A stretch of 64,000 bases of DNA from Ectothiorhodospiraceae bacterium (GTDB lineage Bacteria > Pseudomonadota > Gammaproteobacteria > HK1). The translations under genes and the position numbers were made by a program. The stretch is from assembly GCA_024234875.1 (NCBI GenBank), contig JACKNM010000014.1, forward strand, positions 110,112 to 174,111, read 5' to 3'. Positions 15,300 through 24,800 of the stretch are shown in pieces. The notes under the pieces were generated by a model. That model had not been told where the DNA came from. It searched no databases and saw nothing but the letters and a program-made list of their open reading frames with translations. Within the stretch, counting starts at the first letter, position 1. Each line of letters opens with the position of its first letter.

Positions 15300-17357
15300 G
15301 TGAACGCGCGCGACCCGCGGTACGACATCCTCCTCGAGCCGGTCCGCATCGGACCGGTGACGGCGCCGAACCGCTTCTACCAGGTGCCCCACTGCACCGG
15401 CATGGGTCACCGCTACCCGCAGGCCGAGGCCGCCTTTCGCGGCGTGAAGGCCGAGGGCGGCTGGGGTGTCGTCTGCACTCAGGAAGCGGAGATCCACCCG
15501 AGCGCGGATCTGAGCCCCGCCAACGAGGCGCGGATCTGGGACGACGCCGACGTCGAGCGGCTGCGCCTGGTGGTCGACGCCGTCCACGCCCACGGCAGCC
15601 TCGCCGGTATCCAGCTCGCCCACGGCGGCTTGCACGCCGCCAACCGCTACTCGCGCGCGGTGTCGCTCGCGCCGAGCGGCGGGCCGGTCGCCGGCGACGA
15701 CCCGGTGCAGGCGCGCACCATGCGCGTCGACGACATCGCCGAGTTCCGGCGCTGGCACCGGGCGGCCGCGCGGCGCGCCCGCGACGCGGGCTTCGACATC
15801 GTCTACGTCTACGCCGGTCACGGCATGACGCTGGTCCAGCAGTTCCTGCTCGCACGGTTCAACCAGCGCGACGACGCTTACGGCGGCAGCCTCGCCAACC
15901 GTGCCCGGCTGCTACGCGAGGTGATCGAGGACACCCACGATGCGGTCGGCGGTGCCTGCGCCGTCGCGGTGCGCCTCGCGGTCGACGAGCTGCTCGGTGA
16001 CGAGGGCATGACCCACGACGGGGAGGCGGCCGAGCTGATCGGCATGCTCGCCGAGCTGCCCGATCTGTGGGACGTGAACCTCTCGGACTGGACCAACGAC
16101 AGCCAGACCGCGCGCTTCTCCGGCGAGGGCTTCCAGGAGCCCTACGTCAGGTTCGTAAAGGACCTGACCACGAAACCGGTGGTCGGCGTCGGACGCTTCA
16201 CCTCGCCCGACACCATGGCGCGGATGGTGCGCGACGGTGTGCTCGATCTCGTCGGCGCCGCGCGGCCGTCGATCGCCGACCCCTTCCTGCCGCGCAAGAT
16301 CGCGCGCGGCGACCACGACGACATCCGCGAGTGCATCGGTTGCAACGTCTGCACCGCCGGCGACAACACCAACGTGCCGATGCGCTGCACCCAGAACCCG
16401 ACCGTCGGCGAGGAGTGGCGCCGTGGCTGGCATCCGGAGGCCATCCCGAGTCTGCCGGCCCCGCGCCGGGTGCTGGTGGTGGGTGGCGGTCCGGCCGGGC
16501 TGGAAGCCGCCCGCGCGCTGGTGCAGCGCGGGGCCGAGGTGACGCTCGCCGAGGCGAGCGCCGAATGGGGCGGGCGGGTCAGCCGCGAGAGCCGCCTTCC
16601 CGGAATCGCCGCCTGGGCGCGGGTGCGCGACTGGCGCCTCGGCCAGCTCACTCGCGCCGCGAGCGCGGCGTTGTATCTGGAAAGCCGGCTCACCGCCGCC
16701 GACGTGCTCGAGCTCGGCTGCCAGGACGTGGTGGTCGCGACCGGCGCGCACTGGCGCACCGACGGCGCCGGCCGCACCCACCGCCGCCCGCTGCCCTGGC
16801 TCGCCGCGGCGCCGGTGGTCGCACCCGAGGCACTGATGGACGACCCCGCCGCGCTCCCCGAGGGCCCGGTGACCGTCTACGACGACGACCGCTTCTACCT
16901 CGCGAGCCTGCTCGCCGAGCGGGCGGCGCTCACCGGCCACGCCACCACCTTCGTCACCCCGGCGCCACTGGTCGCCCCCTGGACCGAGCACACGCTCGAG
17001 CGCGACCGCATCCAGGCCCGCCTGCTGGAGCTCGGCGTCGAGCTGGTGACCGCCCACACCCTCGCCGGCTGGCACGACGGCGCGGTGACCCTCGCCTGCA
17101 TCCACACCGGGCGCCGCGTCGAGCACGCGTGCGCAGCCGTCGTGCCGGTGACGTCGCGCCGGCCGGACGACGCCCTTTACCAGGATCTCGTCAGGCGCCA
17201 GGCCGAATGGCCCGACCACGGCATCGAGCACGTCACCCTCGTCGGCGACGCCCTGGCCCCGAGCACCATCGCCGCCGCCGTCCACTCCGGCCACGCAGCG
17301 GCCCGGGCGGTCGGCCGGGACCCGGACCTCACCACCGCCTTTCGCCGCGAGGCCTGA
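15300..17357 (+). CDS. Trimethylamine/dimethylamine dehydrogenase-family FMN-4Fe4S oxidoreductase
   Basis: A 685-residue enzyme: an Old-Yellow-Enzyme-type FMN barrel (about 1-380) followed by an NAD(P)/FAD-like Rossmann domain starting RVLVVGGGPAGLEAARAL. NRFYQVPHC puts Cys32 at the place of the 6-S-cysteinyl-FMN Cys of trimethylamine dehydrogenase, and YVYAGHG retains the active-site Tyr/His. Cluster cysteines are C345, C348, C351 and C363. These features separate it from simple OYEs and from dienoyl-CoA reductases. It probably N-demethylates or oxidises a methylated amine, substrate unknown. Start is GTG 15300. It may be cotranscribed with the small peptide gene 100 bases upstream. Confidence 0.85.
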   Translation: MNARDPRYDILLEPVRIGPVTAPNRFYQVPHCTGMGHRYPQAEAAFRGVKAEGGWGVVCTQEAEIHPSADLSPANEARIWDDADVERLRLVVDAVHAHGSLAGIQLAHGGLHAANRYSRAVSLAPSGGPVAGDDPVQARTMRVDDIAEFRRWHRAAARRARDAGFDIVYVYAGHGMTLVQQFLLARFNQRDDAYGGSLANRARLLREVIEDTHDAVGGACAVAVRLAVDELLGDEGMTHDGEAAELIGMLAELPDLWDVNLSDWTNDSQTARFSGEGFQEPYVRFVKDLTTKPVVGVGRFTSPDTMARMVRDGVLDLVGAARPSIADPFLPRKIARGDHDDIRECIGCNVCTAGDNTNVPMRCTQNPTVGEEWRRGWHPEAIPSLPAPRRVLVVGGGPAGLEAARALVQRGAEVTLAEASAEWGGRVSRESRLPGIAAWARVRDWRLGQLTRAASAALYLESRLTAADVLELGCQDVVVATGAHWRTDGAGRTHRRPLPWLAAAPVVAPEALMDDPAALPEGPVTVYDDDRFYLASLLAERAALTGHATTFVTPAPLVAPWTEHTLERDRIQARLLELGVELVTAHTLAGWHDGAVTLACIHTGRRVEHACAAVVPVTSRRPDDALYQDLVRRQAEWPDHGIEHVTLVGDALAPSTIAAAVHSGHAAARAVGRDPDLTTAFRREA

Positions 17358-17358
17358 C

Positions 17359-17395
17359 GGGGACTGGCTCCGCGCAGAGCGCGGTGCCTGTCCCC
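17359..17395. repeat. REP-like palindrome, GGGGACTGGCTC...GTGCCTGTCCCC
   Basis: A 37-bp imperfect palindrome lying two bases after the flavoenzyme stop. Its arms match those of elements at 36895-36929, 48868-48903 and 48927-48961. Such elements are typical REP-type repeats; as a hairpin after a stop codon it may also end or stabilise transcripts. Confidence 0.7.
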
Positions 17396-17417
17396 ATCCG
17401 AAACACCCCCCGGCGCC

Positions 17418-19589
17418 TCACCGCCCCAGCCGCGTCACCAGGCAGTCGAGCGCCAGCAGCCGCTCGTTGGTCGCGAGCTCGGACTCGGGCCGGCCGGTGA
17501 CGCTCGCGCAGGCGTTGGTGACGAACAGCATCTCGGGGGTGGCGCCGCGCACGTAGGCGACCCATTCGGGGACGCCGATCGGTTGCTCGCGGTTGGCGTC
17601 GACCAGGCGCTCGCCGACGAGCATCTTGCGTCCCGGGGCGACCTCGCCCTCGTGCAGGTGCACGGTGTGGTAGCCGAGACCGCCGACCTCGGCCTTGAAG
17701 CTCGGGTCACCGGAGAGCAGGCCGCCGCCGTCGAAGGCGTGCATCGGGTTGCCGCGCGCCGCCATGGCGCAGGCGAGATCGCCGAGGGGGATACCGTCGC
17801 GGCCGTCCCAGACCAGGATCGCGGCGTCGTCGCGGTCGATGCCGACGCGCTCGATCTCGGCGGTGCACAGTTGCGCGCGGAGCTCGGTGGCGATGGCGCG
17901 GGCTCGGCCGTCGGCGCCGATGGTCCAGGCCGCGAACGGTCGTGCGGTGCGCGCGTCGCGGAGCCCCGAGGCCGCGCTCACCGCCTCGGCCGCCTCGGCG
18001 AGTCCGGCGAGACTCACCGGTATCGCGTCGAGCCGGCGCCGGAACTCGGGCTCCAGACGGTCGAGATGAGCGGTGACCGCGAGCTCCCAGCCGGCCTGGA
18101 ACCGCGCGAGCGCGTCCCGATCGGGCAGCGTGCGCGCCTGTCGAGACCCGTACTCCCACAGCGTCGGGAGCTCGGCCAGCGTCGAGACCGGGAGCGCGCG
18201 CGCATCGGTGAGCGCGGTGTCGACCGCGGCGTCGAGGATGTGCTTGCGCTTGGCGGCGACCCGGGTCTGGAGTGCGGTGCGCTGCTCCGGGTTGACCTCG
18301 GCGAGCGCCGGCAGCGCGGCGATCTCGGACAGGCGCGGCAGGGTATCGAGCGAGTCGGGGAGCGCGGCGATGCCGTCTTGCGCCGCGGCGACCGCCTGAC
18401 TCGCCGCGTGGTAGCTGCGCATGGCGTCGCGGGCCGAGGTGACCATGCGCTCGGCGCCGTCGATCCACGCGCCCGAGCGCGCCGCGACCAGCAGCGGCTC
18501 GGCGTCGTCCGGCACCGACTCCAGACGACGGTGGGCGGACGCGGCGAGCGCGGCGCGCCACTCGCCCTGGCACAGCGTGCGAAGGCGTGCGAACTGCTCG
18601 AGCTCGGCGTCGCTCCAGTCGGCGACCGCGACACCGAACACCGGCGTGCTCGGCGCCGCCTCGTACAGGCGCTCACTGCGCTGGCGACCGAGGGCGACCG
18701 GCGTGCGGGCGTCGGGGGCGCCGGCCCAGGCATAGAGCGCGACGCAGTCCGGCGGCACCCAGGCGCCCGCCGACTCGGCGCGCAGGCGCTGGCGCAGCTC
18801 GTCGGCCCGGGCCTCGGCGCGGGCGCCGACCGCGCGGTAGGGCTCGGCGTCGCCCAGCGCGAGCGCTCGCGCGCGCAGCGCCATCAGGGCGAGCACGCCG
18901 TCGACGCCGCTCGGTGCCGCGTCGACCTCGGCCGCGAGCGTGTCGGCGACCTGGTGCTGCGCGCTCGCAGCACGATCGCGCAACGTCGAGGCGATGGTCT
19001 GCCATTCCTCGTCCGGCAGCAGCGACAGGTTCTTGGCCACCACCGTCAGTGGCGCCACCACCGTCGCATCGAGTCCACGAAGCGCGCGCGGGTCGGGGCG
19101 CTGAGTGTCCATCGCGGCCACCACACCCGCCGCGGTGGCGAGGTCGGCCGAATCGGGAAGCGCGGCGAACGCCGTCATCTGCTCGGTCACCGCGGCACGC
19201 GCCTTCGCGATCGCGTCGAGCGCCTTGGCGAGCGCGCCGATGCCGGCGACGCCGTTCCTGAGCGCGCCAGCGCCGTCGCGGTCCTTCGCCTTCTGGGCCT
19301 CCTTCTGACACGCCGTCAATGCCGCGCGCACCGCGTCGGCGTCCTCACCGGTCCAGGACGGCGCGGCGGCGCCGAAGGCGGCGGTGACCGGCTCCGGCGC
19401 GAGCGCCGCGGGCAGGGCGAGCCGCGGGGTGATCGCGTAGGACTTGTCGCGCGAGTCCACCGTCGTGGCCCAGGCCCGGAGGCCCGTGCAGTCCGGCACC
19501 GTGATCGCGGCGCGAGCGGTCGCGGGAACGCACTGTCCGGCGAGGACGGTCGTGAGCAGGGCGACGGCGAGGCGCTGGGTCGTCGACAT
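17418..19589 (-). CDS. Large exported protein of unknown function, 723 aa
   Basis: A 723-residue protein with a Sec-type signal peptide (basic MSTTQR, hydrophobic LAVALLTTVLAG, cleavage near ATARA). The rest is Ala-rich, mostly alpha-helical and contains two related stretches beginning with a Pro-Asp-Cys and aromatic residues (VPDCTGLRAWA near the mature N-terminus; VPPDCVALYAWAG near residue 290), each followed by a tryptophan-Thr/Ser-Asp/Glu-acid motif (SWTGEDADAVR; DWSDAELEQFARL) and a lone Cys. This suggests an internal duplication with paired cysteines in the periplasm. I do not recognise the family. It is convergent with the flavoenzyme. Confidence 0.65.
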   Translation of the reverse strand: MSTTQRLAVALLTTVLAGQCVPATARAAITVPDCTGLRAWATTVDSRDKSYAITPRLALPAALAPEPVTAAFGAAAPSWTGEDADAVRAALTACQKEAQKAKDRDGAGALRNGVAGIGALAKALDAIAKARAAVTEQMTAFAALPDSADLATAAGVVAAMDTQRPDPRALRGLDATVVAPLTVVAKNLSLLPDEEWQTIASTLRDRAASAQHQVADTLAAEVDAAPSGVDGVLALMALRARALALGDAEPYRAVGARAEARADELRQRLRAESAGAWVPPDCVALYAWAGAPDARTPVALGRQRSERLYEAAPSTPVFGVAVADWSDAELEQFARLRTLCQGEWRAALAASAHRRLESVPDDAEPLLVAARSGAWIDGAERMVTSARDAMRSYHAASQAVAAAQDGIAALPDSLDTLPRLSEIAALPALAEVNPEQRTALQTRVAAKRKHILDAAVDTALTDARALPVSTLAELPTLWEYGSRQARTLPDRDALARFQAGWELAVTAHLDRLEPEFRRRLDAIPVSLAGLAEAAEAVSAASGLRDARTARPFAAWTIGADGRARAIATELRAQLCTAEIERVGIDRDDAAILVWDGRDGIPLGDLACAMAARGNPMHAFDGGGLLSGDPSFKAEVGGLGYHTVHLHEGEVAPGRKMLVGERLVDANREQPIGVPEWVAYVRGATPEMLFVTNACASVTGRPESELATNERLLALDCLVTRLGR

Positions 19590-19694
19590 CGAGGTCACTC
19601 GCGGTGTAGCGGTGAGCGAATGTAGCAGTGCGCAGGGGCGATGCGGCAGGTCGCCCCGTGGTGCGCTCCCCGAACCTCGGTGGGCCACGACCGG

Positions 19695-20561
19695 CTACGA
19701 ATTCACCTTGCTGGTGAGCGCGCCGTAGAGCTCCGGTCGCCGTGTCCGCAGCGCGCCCCACACGCGGCGGTCGCGCGCCGCGGCGTCGAGGTCGATGATG
19801 GCCATGGCGATCCCGGGCTCGCGGTCGAGGGCGACGAGGTCGCGCGCACGCTGGTCGACGCAGAACGAGCCACCGTAGAAGTCGATGGTGATGCCGTCGT
19901 CGGTCTCGCGCCCGACGCGATTGGCGGCGAGCACCGGGATCTGGTTGGCGGCGGCGTGACCGCGCATCACAGTCTGCCACTGGTCGCGGGTGTCCCAGTC
20001 GCTGTGCACCGGCTCGCTGCCGATCGCGGTCGGATAGACGAGCAGCTCGGCACCGGCGAGCACCATCGCGCGTGCGAGCTCGGGAAACCACTGGTCCCAG
20101 CAGATGCCGACGCCGAGGGTGAGGTAACGCGTGCGCCAGACCTGCGCGCCGTCGGGGCTCGGCTCGAAGTACGCGGTCTCGATGTAGCCCTCGAAATCGG
20201 GGATGTGGCACTTGCGGTAGATGCCGAGGACCTCGCCGTCGGCGTCGACCACCGCGACCGCGTTGTATAGCCGCTCGCCGGCGCGCTCGTAGAACGAGAC
20301 CGGGATCACCACCGCGTGCTCGCGTGCGAGGTCCTGGAAGCGGGCGATGGTGGGGTGACCCTCGGCGGGGCGGGCGAGATCGCGATACGCGGGATTGCGC
20401 GCCTTGCAGAAGTACGGGGTCTCGAAGAGCTCCGACGGCAGGATCAACCGTGCCCCCTCACGCGCCGCGCGTCGCGCCAGGTCGAGCACGCGGCCGACGG
20501 TCGCTTCGTGGTCCCAGTCGTGGTTGGTCTGCAGCGCGGCGACGGTGAGCTCGCGGGCCAT
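19695..20561 (-). CDS. aguB: N-carbamoylputrescine amidase
   Basis: A 288-residue carbon-nitrogen hydrolase that converts N-carbamoylputrescine to putrescine, CO2 and ammonia. The nitrilase-superfamily catalytic triad is visible: Glu44 (LPSELFETPYF), Lys117 (IYRKCHIPDFEGY) and Cys154 (GICWDQWFPE). The PSELFETPYFC and YRKCHIPD motifs are specific for the AguB/plant NLP1 group. ATG 20561 is the only sensible start. It is divergent from the agmatine deiminase gene across 100 bases, so together the two genes form the complete agmatine to putrescine route. Confidence 0.92.
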   Translation of the reverse strand: MARELTVAALQTNHDWDHEATVGRVLDLARRAAREGARLILPSELFETPYFCKARNPAYRDLARPAEGHPTIARFQDLAREHAVVIPVSFYERAGERLYNAVAVVDADGEVLGIYRKCHIPDFEGYIETAYFEPSPDGAQVWRTRYLTLGVGICWDQWFPELARAMVLAGAELLVYPTAIGSEPVHSDWDTRDQWQTVMRGHAAANQIPVLAANRVGRETDDGITIDFYGGSFCVDQRARDLVALDREPGIAMAIIDLDAAARDRRVWGALRTRRPELYGALTSKVNS

Positions 20562-20591
20562 GGGGTGCTCCGGCGTCGGTCGGATCGCGAC

Positions 20592-20625
20592 CGATGGTGG
20601 TCTTGGAGACGGATCTCTACCATCG
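20592..20625. promoter_or_regulatory. Inverted repeat in the aguB/aguA divergent intergenic region
   Basis: CGATGGT (20592-20598) and ACCATCG (20619-20625) form a perfect 7-bp inverted repeat with a 20-bp centre that contains a smaller GAGA...TCTC symmetry. In a 100-base region between divergent start codons this is a reasonable operator candidate for both genes. Regulator unknown. Confidence 0.35.
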
Positions 20626-20661
20626 CAGCTCGATCGGGGTCGACCGCGGGGGCGAGTGGAC

Positions 20662-21675
20662 ATGGGCCACGGTGGTGAGGCCCGCTGGCGCATGCCGGCG
20701 GAGTGGGAGCCGCATCGGCGTTGCTGGATGGCGTGGCCGATGCCTGAGCCCTGGGCCGACGACGTCGCCGCGGTCGAGCGCGACGTGGTGGCGGTCGCCC
20801 ACGCGATTCGTGCCTTCGAGCCGGTGCGGGTGGTCGTCGACCCGACTCGCGCGGCGCGCGCCGTGGCGCGGCTCGGCGCGGACGTCGAGGTGGTCGAGAT
20901 CCCACTCGACGACCCGTGGTTCCGCGATACCGGCCCGACCTTCGTGCGCGGCGCCGACGGCGCTCGCGCCGGGGTGTGCTGGCGGTTCAACGGCTGGGGC
21001 GGGGTCAATCCGCACCATGCCAACGACGTTCGCGCCGCGCGCGCCCTGCTCGCGCGCGATGGCGGGGCGATCGTCGAGTCGACGCTCGCCCTCGAGGGCG
21101 GGGCGATCGCGACCGACGGCGCCGGGACGATCCTCACCACCGAGACCGTGGTCCTCAATCCCAATCGCAACCCGGGACTCACCCGCGCCGACGCCGAGGC
21201 GGAGCTCGCGAGGGCCATCGGCGCCCGCAAGGTGATCTGGCTCCCCGGCAATCCGCACGAGTACGGCACCGACGGGCACATCGACGGCATCGCCTGTTTC
21301 GTGCGCGCGGGGGTGGTGATGTTCGAGCGCAGCGCCCCCGACGACCCAGGCTTCGCGGTGAACGAGGCCAACCGTCGTGCGCTCGAGGATGCGACCGACG
21401 CCGATGGTCGCGCGATCGAGATCGTCTACATCGACGAGGCCCCCGCCGCGCCGCGCGCGCAGGGCAAGGGTTGGGGCTACTGTCGGTCCTACGTGAATTT
21501 CTACGTCGCGAACGGCGGGGTGGTGATGCCGGGCTTCGGGATCCCTGAGGACGCGGCCGCCCGCGAGGCGGTGGCAGCGGCGTTCCCCGACCGCGAGGTG
21601 GTCCAGGTCGACGTGTCGAGCCTCGGCGTCGGCGGTGGGGGGATCCACTGCATCACGCAGCAGGAGCCGGCCTGA
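20662..21675 (+). CDS. aguA: Agmatine deiminase
   Basis: A 337-residue peptidylarginine-deiminase-fold enzyme that hydrolyses agmatine to N-carbamoylputrescine and ammonia. Family motifs include MPAEWEPHRRCWMAWP at the N-terminus, DPWFRDTGPTFV, EGGAIATDG, GHIDGIACFV, and the catalytic Cys330 in GGGGIHCITQQ at the C-terminus. ATG 20662 begins just before the conserved start. Divergent partner of aguB. Nearby upstream genes include a carbamoyltransferase-like gene 18 kb away, which might act in the same polyamine context but is not linked. Confidence 0.93.
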   Translation: MGHGGEARWRMPAEWEPHRRCWMAWPMPEPWADDVAAVERDVVAVAHAIRAFEPVRVVVDPTRAARAVARLGADVEVVEIPLDDPWFRDTGPTFVRGADGARAGVCWRFNGWGGVNPHHANDVRAARALLARDGGAIVESTLALEGGAIATDGAGTILTTETVVLNPNRNPGLTRADAEAELARAIGARKVIWLPGNPHEYGTDGHIDGIACFVRAGVVMFERSAPDDPGFAVNEANRRALEDATDADGRAIEIVYIDEAPAAPRAQGKGWGYCRSYVNFYVANGGVVMPGFGIPEDAAAREAVAAAFPDREVVQVDVSSLGVGGGGIHCITQQEPA

Positions 21676-21691
21676 GCGGGCTGGCGCCGTT

Positions 21692-21843
21692 CCCTTCGAC
21701 ACGCCCTTCCCTTCGACACGCCCTTCGACTGCGCCCTTTGGGCGCGCTCAGGGCTGCTCAGGGACCGGGGGGCTGGGGTGCGGGCGGGGTGCGGATGGAT
21801 CGGTCGCTGAGCCGGGACCCGCGAAGCGGGACCCGTGTCGAAG
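21692..21843. repeat. Interspersed element bounded by CTTCGACACG inverted repeats
   Basis: CCCTTCGACACG occurs twice in tandem (21692-21703 and 21709-21720), CCCTTCGACT follows, and the reverse complement CGTGTCGAAG is at 21834-21843. Between them are GCTCAGGG steps (two copies at about 21747-21763) and an inner CCCGC-GAA-GCGGG hairpin. The TTCGACA...GCTCAGGG style is common in proteobacterial intergenic repeats. The right half overlaps the 3' end of the RND permease gene and encodes its unusual tail. Confidence 0.6.
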
Positions 21844-24800
21844 CGCGGTCCTTGGCCATCAGCATGTAGACCGACGGCACCACGAACAGCGTGAACACGG
21901 TGCCGATGGCCATGCCGCCGACGAGCACCAGGCCGATCGAGTTCCTGGCCTCGGCGCCGGCGCCGGTGACGAGCGTCAGCGGGAAGTGCCCGGCGATCGT
22001 CGCGGCGCTGGTCATCAGCACCGGGCGGAGCCGGGTGAGTGACGCCTCCTGGATTGCGGCCAGCTTGTCGCGGCCGGCGTCCTGGAGCTTGTTGGCGAAC
22101 TCGACGATCAGGATCCCGTTCTTCGAGATGAGCCCCACCAGCGTCACCAGACCGACCTCGGCGTAGATGTTCATGGTGGTGGTCCAGCCGTCGGTCCAGA
22201 ACGGCATCTGCGGGTTCGGCATCTTGAGCGAGGTGAACACCAGGGCGCCGAACATCGCGAGTGGCACCGACCCGGTGAGGATCACCATCGGGTCGCGGAA
22301 CGAGTTGAACTGCACCGACAGCGCGAGAAAGATGAGCACGATCGCGAGCGAGAACGCGGGCAGGAACTTGTTGCCCTCGGTGCGCAGCTGACGCGACTCG
22401 CCGGTGTAGTCGACGGTGTAGCCGGGCGGCAGGATCTCCCCCGCCGCCCTCTCGAGCCAGGTCAGGGCCTCGTCGAGGGTGCGGCTGCTGACGCCGGAGA
22501 GCTTCACCGCGTTCTGCTGCTGGAAGCGGTTGAGCGAGCGCGGCACGGTACGGTGCTCGATGCGCGCGACGGTGCGCAGCGGGATCAGCTCCCCCCGCGG
22601 CCCGCTGATGTAGAGATCGAGAATCTGCTCCGGGTTCAGCCGCTCGCCACGGATCACCTGCGGGATCACCTTGTAGCTGTATCCCGACATGTTGAAGCGG
22701 TTGACGTAGTTGCCGCCGAGCGCGGCGGCGACGTCGGTGCCGACTTGCGCCAGATCCAGGCCGAGCGCGGCGACCTTGTCGCGGTCGATGACGAGCTCTG
22801 CCTGCGGCTGATCGAACTTCATGTCGATCTGCGGCGGAAAGAAGAAGAGCCCGCTCTCGGCCGCCTTGGCCTGCAATTGCTCGGCGAGCTCGAGCAGGCG
22901 CTCGGCGCTCGCGGTCGAGGCGATCACGAACTCGACCGGGAAGTTGCTGCCGCCGGGAAGGGCCGGCGGGGTGACCGCGAAGATCTGGAAGCCGGGGATC
23001 TGCGAGAGCTTGCCCTGGATCTCGGGCAGGATCTCGAACACCGTCCGCGTGCGCTCGCCCCACGGCTCGAGCACCATGCCACTGAACCCGTCCGCCCCGA
23101 GCGTCGCGCCCGCCGATGGCGGGAGCAGGATCTGGAAGGTGAGCTCGGCCTCCGGGGTGGAGAGGAAGGCCTGCTCCGTGGCGCGGCCGAACAGGCTCTT
23201 CTGATCCGTGCTCGCGTTGGCCGGCGCGTTGATGATGCCGAAGATGACGCTCTGGTCCTCTGTCGGCGCGAGCTCCTTCGGCGAGAAGACGAACATCGGC
23301 ACGGTGAGCACGCTGATCGCGACCCACACCACGTACACTGCGGGGCGTGCGCGCAGCGTCGCCGCCAGCGCGTGCCCGTAGCCGCGGCGCAGCGCGTCGA
23401 AGCGGTGGTTCACCCAGCCGGCGAAGCCGCGTTCCTCGGCCGCCGCGTCACCCAGCATCCTCGACGCCATCATCGGTGAGAGCGTGAGCGCGACGATGCC
23501 CGAGATGGTCACCGCACCCGCGAGTGTGAGCGCGAACTCCCGAAACAACGCGCCGGTGAGCCCGCCCTGCAGGCCAATCGGGGCGTAGACCGCGGCAAGC
23601 GTCACCGTCATCGCGATGACCGGCCCGATCAGCTCGCGCGCGCCGAGCATCGCGGCCTCGATCCTCGAGCGACCCTCGCGGATGTGGCGCTCGACGTTCT
23701 CGACCACCACGATCGCGTCGTCGACCACCAATCCCACCGAGAGCACGATCGCGAGCAGCGTGAGCAGATTGAGCGTGAAGCCGAACACCTGCATCAGGAA
23801 CACGCCGCCGATGAGCGACACCGGAATGGCGAGCACCGGCACCAGCGCCGAGCGCAGCGAGCCGAGAAACAGGAAGATCACCGCGATGACGATCAGCAAC
23901 GTGTCACCGAGCGTCACCGTGACCTCTCGAATCGCGTTGCTGATGTACTCGGACGCGTCGTATCCGATGTTCGCATCCAATCCCTTGGGCAGGTCGCGCT
24001 TGACCGCGTCGAGCTCGACGCGCACACGTTCGACGACGTCGATGGTGTTGGCGTTCGGTAGCGGGAAGATGCCCATGAACACCGCGGTCTGCCCGGAGTA
24101 ACGGACCTCGGTGTCGTAGTCCTCGGCGCCGAGCTCGATGCGCGCGATGTCGGCGAGGCGCACGATGGCGTCGCCGTCGCGGCGCACGACCAGGCGTTCG
24201 AACTCGCGCACCGACTGCAGATCGGTGTTCGCGGTGAGGTTGACCTGCACCAGCGCACCCTTGGTCGAGCCGATGGCGGCGAGGAAGTTGTTGGCGGCGA
24301 GCGCTCGACGGACCTCCGAAGGACTGATGCTGAACGCGGCCATGCGCTCGGGGTCGAGCCAGATGCGCATCGCGAAGGTGCGCGCGCCGAGGATCTCCGC
24401 CCGTTGCACGCCCTGCAACGCCGCGAGTCGCGGCTGCACCACCCGCGAGAGATAGTCGGTGATCTCGGCCTGGGTGAGGATGTCGGATGCGAAGCTCAGG
24501 TACGCGGAGGCGAACTGAGAGTCGGCCGACTGGATGCTGATCGCCGGCAGCTCCGCCTCCGGCGGGAGATCGTTGCGCACCTCGTTGACCTTCGAGGTGA
24601 TCTCGGCCAGCGCCTTGGTCGGCTCGTAGTTGAGCTCGAGCCGCGCGGTGATCACCGAGAAGCCCTGGAGACTCTTCGACTCGATGTAGTCGATGCCGTC
24701 GACCGCTCCGATCGCGCGCTCGAGTGGGGTAGTGACGAAGCCGCGCACCAGCTCGGCGTCGGCACCGATGTAGGCGGTCGAGATCACCACCGCCGCGTTG

